Shown here piece by piece: positions 59,243-64,000 of a DNA stretch of 64,000 nt. Where the stretch lies: NCBI GenBank assembly GCA_013350335.1, contig CM023539.1, positions 18,874,223 to 18,938,222 of the forward strand. The letters run 5' to 3'. Position 1 is the first letter of the stretch; each line of letters begins with the position of its first letter. The position numbers and the translations under genes are program-made. A model generated the notes under the pieces. That model saw only the letters and a list, made by a program, of their open reading frames with translations. It was not told the origin of the DNA and did no database searches. Origin of the DNA: Chimonanthus salicifolius. Its lineage: Eukaryota; Streptophyta; Magnoliopsida; Laurales; Calycanthaceae.

Positions 59243-62200
59243 TGTAACGCCCCGCCCTTTTCACTCGCTTATTCGAAAATCAGAGTCTATTTTTCTTTTA
59301 AAAGAGTGATAGAGAGCGGCACGTCACGACGCGAGCTAAGTCCGACCCTTAACTGGCCAACCCTATGTGTGCATGGACTAAGTCTACGAAAAGGGTTCAC
59401 ATATAGCAACATAAACATGCGGATTAAAATCATAACTGCGGAATTATAATAGAGCCAATACTACTCCATTTAGATAGCAAAGTACTTCTAGTCTTTAATC
59501 AAATTACCTTAAATTAAATATCCAAAATAAACCATCCAAATCATAGCAAACTATCTAAGGTTATTACATGCCCATAGTCTAGTTACTCAAATTACAAATC
59601 CATAAGTAACTTAATCAAAATAAAACTTAAACACAATCAAGCTCCTATGCCTGGCCCTTTTCGCGTTCATCTTTCCCCTCGTTTCCTGCATCATCCACTA
59701 GGGTAGAAGTAGGGCGTTAGAACAACGCGCCTAGTAGGTATTCCAATTAGGGCTAACACATGGTTAGTACAAAACATATATAATAATATCATAATGTTAA
59801 AAACCATATAAACCATGCCACGTCATGATGTCCAATGCAATGAGTCCCACCCATCACAAGTACATATAAGTACCCCCACATAGGTCTTTCGGACGCCCCG
59901 ACGGAATGTGTTCCCTCCGGTTTCTTTTTGATGGAAATGCACATCAAGGTATCCCACATAGGTTTTTTGGACGCCCCGACGGAGTGTGGCCCCGACGGTT
60001 ACATATCCTTCACCCCATGCCATGCATGAGATGCTAATGAAACACATGCTATTTTATATTGTAAACATAGCATTAAAACTCACATTTTAAACATATATTT
60101 TACAACATAAATTCATCAAAATAAGAGAAAAGCATTGTACATAAACCCATGGTTTCAAAGAGGTGGAATCCTACCAAAGACCACTAACATGTCCTTGCAC
60201 TTTCTTCCGGTAACCGTTCACGATCGTACACACCTTGTGAGGTCCCGTTACCTTAAAATATATCAATCAATTAAAACCATGTCCCATTTGATTTACAATA
60301 ATGTCTAAGTCCATAAACCCAACTTGTGGGGTTTGACCATACACCATGGTCGAACCTCACTTACTAGGTTTTAGTCCCTCCTTTGGTTTATTAATCAATA
60401 ACCCCTAAGTTAATCATTTAATCACTTAGCAATTAATCATCTACCATTGGTAGCCACCTAAGTCCATAAAACATTCCTCATGGGGTTCGGCCATATACCA
60501 TGGCCGAACCCATGATCCATCACTTTCACCCTTTATTACATCCATGCCATTACTTAATCTATGGCTGTCCATTTTATTCCTTTAAAATATGCTTAGGCTA
60601 ATAAATAACCCACTAACAAGATTCATGGGGTTCGGCCATACACCATGGCCGAATCTATGATATTTCATTTCTCATCTTCTCCATTTAATGACTTATAATC
60701 TTAGGGCCATAAACATAGGTCCATGACTTTAGACATTACATACATGGATCCACCAATGATCCACAACCATAGAACCATAAATAAAACCCTTCATATCCTA
60801 GCTTAATCATTCCTTTATTTACACATGCATAGATCTCTAAATGGTCTATAAAATGGGTCATGGGGTTCGGTCATACACCATGGCCGAACACATGATGTCT
60901 TATTTTTCATCCCCCCCTTAACTCATTTACAATATTTTGACCATAACAAAGTCCCTCCATGAGGGGGGTTTTAATCATACATTTTTAGATCATCAATTTT
61001 GATCATCATTAATCACCTTTAAACCTATTACAATTATCAACTTTCGCCCATCATCTCCATGGTCCAAAATACCTCTAAGTCCACCAATAGCTCTTCATGG
61101 GGTTCGGCCATACACCATGGCCGAACCCATGGTCCATGGTTCTTCACCATTTCCAATGTTTAAGACCATTTAATCATTAACATTCATCTATTATTTTCAT
61201 GTTTTGAAACCCATTAAAATTATGAAAACAAACCACTTAAATTCAACATCTAAAAACCCTAAGTCCATACACATCCCTCGGTGGGGTTTGGCAATGCAAC
61301 ATGGCTGAACCTCACCCTTTGGTTTTGTGCCCTTCTTTCCATTCTTTATATCCATTCACTAATATCCTCTCCATTTTAAATCTTCTAAAACATTCATAAA
61401 CTTTCCATGGTTTTCATTCTTCAAGAACCCATAAAATAACCATGGTCCCTCCATGGGGTTCGGCCATGCGCTTTGGCCGAACCCTATGGTACATCCTTTC
61501 CATTAAATTTCTATATTCATCCCGCAATTTTCTTCAATGGGGTTCGGCCATGCACAATGGCTGAACCTTATGGTTCCTTTTTTTAAACAAAATTATTAAA
61601 ATACTTACGGGTTCCGCGACTCCTCTGGTTTTCCTTCACTTGTTCTTGTTCTTCCAATCTTCTCCTTCTTTAGCCTCCTCTCCTCCTTGATCTTTAGCCG
61701 AAGTTGATCTTAATGAAGTCCCTTGAAGTGGTTCGGCCAAGAGATATATGTTTGAGAGAGATAGAGTAGCTTGGGATAGGAGGATACTCCAAGTCCTTGT
61801 CTTGAGGGTGGTCGGCTTTGTGTATACCGTGCACCCCTTCTCCTTGTGCTGCCTTTCTTTTGTAATACTCCCAATTGGTCCTACATATTTTCTAGAAGAT
61901 TCCGAGCCCTTCAGTTTAGCAATTTCCCCTAGTATCGCTCCTAACAAGGAAAGGACTCCTTTTAGCGCATCTCTTGGATTGCGCACAACTCCCACGCGGC
62001 AAAGCAACCTATCTAATTTTAGACATCTTCTTTATTTAGCAATCCCCTAGTTTCACTCTTAACCAAGGAAAAGACCCCTTTTTGGGATACTCTAGCTCAT
62101 CCATGTGGATATGTATATCTCACATACACGGCCAAGGCAATATCCCATTCCTAGTTCCCTCTATGCTCATGCCACTTAATCCAGATCCCTTATTTATAAA

Positions 62201-62353
62201 TATATTGCATTACCATTTAAATTCAGCCCCATTTAATTTAAATTGGACCTTAGGACATAACCGTTGGGTCCTAATTGGGCCATTGACCCAACATCGTACC
62301 CATCTAAGGTTAATATCTGTTAATTCACAATTAAGATGGCAAATTCTGTAATA
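59243..62353 (-). repeat. LTR of element C, antisense, missing its first bases
   Basis: On the minus strand it ends GGGGCGTTACA at 59243. It contains eight hairpins (60325-61580) and two CACACTCCGTCGG-type repeats (59870-60000). A GCGACTC-containing leader ends at the donor CC|GTAAGTAT (61608). The U3 part runs to 62353, where similarity stops about 37 bp short of the expected TGTAACAC start. The adjoining sequence at 62354 is unrelated, so a deletion removed the terminus and any TSD. Confidence 0.88.
59698..61608 (-). other. Predicted LTR leader intron with hairpin array (element C LTR)
   Basis: On the minus strand the donor CC|GTAAGTAT at 61608 is close to the plant consensus. TTCTAAC lies near 59716-59722 and CCCTAG ends at 59698. 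The eight hairpins lie inside. Prediction only. Confidence 0.5.
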
Positions 62354-63130
62354 CGCTGCTCCAGATTAGGCGTGTTTTAGCTAAATAATCTTGTTTAACG
62401 GTTAATCTCTAAGATTACGGTTAAGGCTTTGAGGAGAGCCCAGGTGTGGCCCAATCCGAGCTCCTGAGCTCAGTGATCCAACTCGTCCAGCTGGAGGGGC
62501 ATTTTGGTAATTTACCACTTTCAGTTATTATTTCATAAATTATGTTGATATGTGATTATTATTGGATGATAATATTCTCTTTAATAAAGGATTTGTATTT
62601 CTGATTTTAAAATGAATTTATTTTCAGAAAAAAGGTATTTTAAATCCGCCCGTCAAAAACCCCGAAAGGGAGTATTAATTATTTTAAAAGGTTTTGAGAA
62701 CGAGATAAATTTCGAAACTAGTATTTTGTATTCGACCATTTTAAGTATGGTCTAGTTATTCTTTGACACCCCAAAATGATGTTTCTAAATTGTTTATTTT
62801 AACATTTATTTAATTAAGTAAATAGTATTAAATTAAGGTTTTTATTTAAATCAATGGTTTTTAGATTTAAATTCCAAAATCTTTATGGTGATCAAAGTTT
62901 TCAAAACTCAGCCTATCTGAAAGATTGGATTAAGATTTTTAGTTTTTAAAAATCATGCTTTTAGTTTAAAACTGGGCTTTATCAGGTTGGGGGACTTATT
63001 TGCAAAATAGAAACTGTTGGAGGGCTGATCTGCAACCAAACAGTAAAACTGCCAGTTACTGCTGCAAGCGTAAGCAGACGCTCCATACGGCTGCATGCAG
63101 TGGCTACTCGGCCAGTTTTTCCTGCCTTCC

Positions 63131-63138
63131 TATAAATT
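63131..63138 (+). promoter_or_regulatory. TATA-like box
   Basis: CCTATAAATTGG is a good plant TATA context, with a CT-rich leader 45-70 bp downstream. No transcript evidence is available. Confidence 0.45.
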
Positions 63139-63639
63139 GGCCTTAGTTCAGCTGTTTAAACTCCCAGCAAAAATCTTATTTTCTCTCTATCTCTCAGCTT
63201 GATTCTCAGACCAAACCCAGTCGACCCTTTCAGCAGCCTCTCTTACCAGTTTTCTGTTACCGTAGCCTTAAAGGAAAGCTTTTCAAAAGTTCAGATTTTC
63301 AACCTAGGAACTTCAGTGAAGGTAATTACTGTGTTCCTCTTTCGATTTCAATCAGTTTAGAATAAAGAAAAACCGGTTTTGGCTCTGTTTTGATTGAGTA
63401 AAACCATTTCGAAGTTTAAGGAAAAACCATGGGTTTCTTGTACCCGTGAGCTTTCAGTGTTAAAATCCAATGGCCCAGTGCGTTTCAAAGCTCCAAACCA
63501 TTCCCTATGGAAAGAGGACTCCTAGAGGAGTCCATCGGACCGGCTAGGTGCAGAAACTGAATCTGGGAAACCCTCTGTTTCTGAATTTGTATTTCATACA
63601 GTGTCTACATCACTGTCTTGCTGGTGCAGACAGTGGAGG

Positions 63640-64000
63640 AAGATGACTCTCGAATGGTCTGAGAGTCGATCTTCCGACGGTCCGAGGGTCAGACCTTCGG
63701 ACTATCCAAGCAGTACCCCTCGGACGTTCCGAGCTTCACCTGAAGCCCAGAAGCTCCCGAGGCCAGCGTGACCCACTCGGACGATCCGAGCAGAGCTCGG
63801 AAGGACCGAACCCACTCGGATGTTCCGAGACCCACCTCGGACGTTTCGAGGCTTACAGACCCACCGAGACCTGTTTTCGGATTTTAATCGGTTCGGATGG
63901 ACTTCGGATGATCCGAGAGACGATCTTCGGGCGATCCGAAGTCAGACCCATGATTCGAGGTCAGTGACTAGTTTAGGTGTGGTTCAGATGATCCGAAGCC
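63640..64000. repeat. Cluster of short TCGGA-NNN-TCCGA palindromes
   Basis: At least ten variants of CTCGGACGTTCCGAG or CTCGGACGATCCGAG occur, for example near 63738, 63778, 63816, 63836, 63906 and 63926, separated by about 15-70 bp. They form 6-bp arms around a 3-bp centre. The cluster runs off the window. Confidence 0.8.

Larger units (their letters stand above)
62354..64000 (+). other. Unassigned region, possibly the start of an unrelated LTR or gene leader
   Basis: There is no protein similarity or long ORF. GGGGCATTTTGGTAATTT near 62500 is a phrase common in plant LTR sequence. A TATA-like box (63131), a CT-rich stretch (63180-63200) and a donor-like GAAG|GTAATTACTG (63322) follow one another. 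After that come many TCGGA/TCCGA inverted motifs to the window end. This order resembles the LTRs described here, but the sequence is different. Confidence 0.4.

Overview
The window looks like nuclear DNA of a large-genome plant. It consists almost entirely of nested Ty3/gypsy LTR retrotransposons of one superfamily, probably Del/Tekay-like chromoviruses. The supporting features are CCHC gag, a DSGA protease, an FIDD reverse transcriptase, RNase H, an HHCC/DDE integrase with a GPY/F-type C-terminus, a tRNA-iMet primer site, LTRs of 3-4 kb and 5-bp target duplications (TSDs). I recognise no cellular protein gene, rRNA or tRNA gene.

Layout. 1-1272: 3' end of an LTR. 1273-2334: AT-rich tandem array with a period near 235 bp. 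2335-5766: LTR. 5767-6260, 21645-25315 and 35774-36275: one decayed outer element split by two insertions. The first, 6261-21644, is a full-length element (A) of the same family that itself carries a reverse solo LTR at 13581-17943. The second, 25316-35773, is a short non-autonomous gag-only element (B) with 4.08-kb LTRs and a perfect TSD. 36276-38801: rearranged LTR and pol scraps. 38802-43002: LTR. 43003-57141: a host LTR (H) split by a giant palindromic retroelement at 44280-52862 and a solo LTR at 53066-55900. 57142-62353: reverse-strand remnant of a B-like element. 62354-64000: unassigned sequence that may be the start of a different LTR family.

Most notable points. (1) 44280-52862 is a near-perfect palindrome with arms of about 4.17 kb. 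Each arm runs from gag to a truncated integrase and then an LTR U5 end, so both outer termini are U5 ends. The unit has a perfect GTTTT TSD, so it integrated as one palindromic cDNA. The central 5'-leader spacer suggests fold-back self-priming of minus-strand cDNA. (2) Every sufficiently complete LTR carries several copies (about 80 in the window by eye) of a 30-37-bp palindrome, GGTTCGGCCAT-loop-ATGGCCGAACC. The copies lie only between a good 5' splice-site consensus and a conserved branchpoint/acceptor-like block, so the LTRs appear to hold a 2-kb leader intron filled with hairpins. (3) The U5 end holds two stem-loops whose arms covary between subfamilies.

Element B keeps the LTRs, primer site, polypurine tract and a gag fragment with four zinc-knuckle units. 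It lacks capsid and pol, and so would depend on autonomous relatives. The palindromic element keeps an open gag-pol frame, but its integrase ends before the catalytic Glu.
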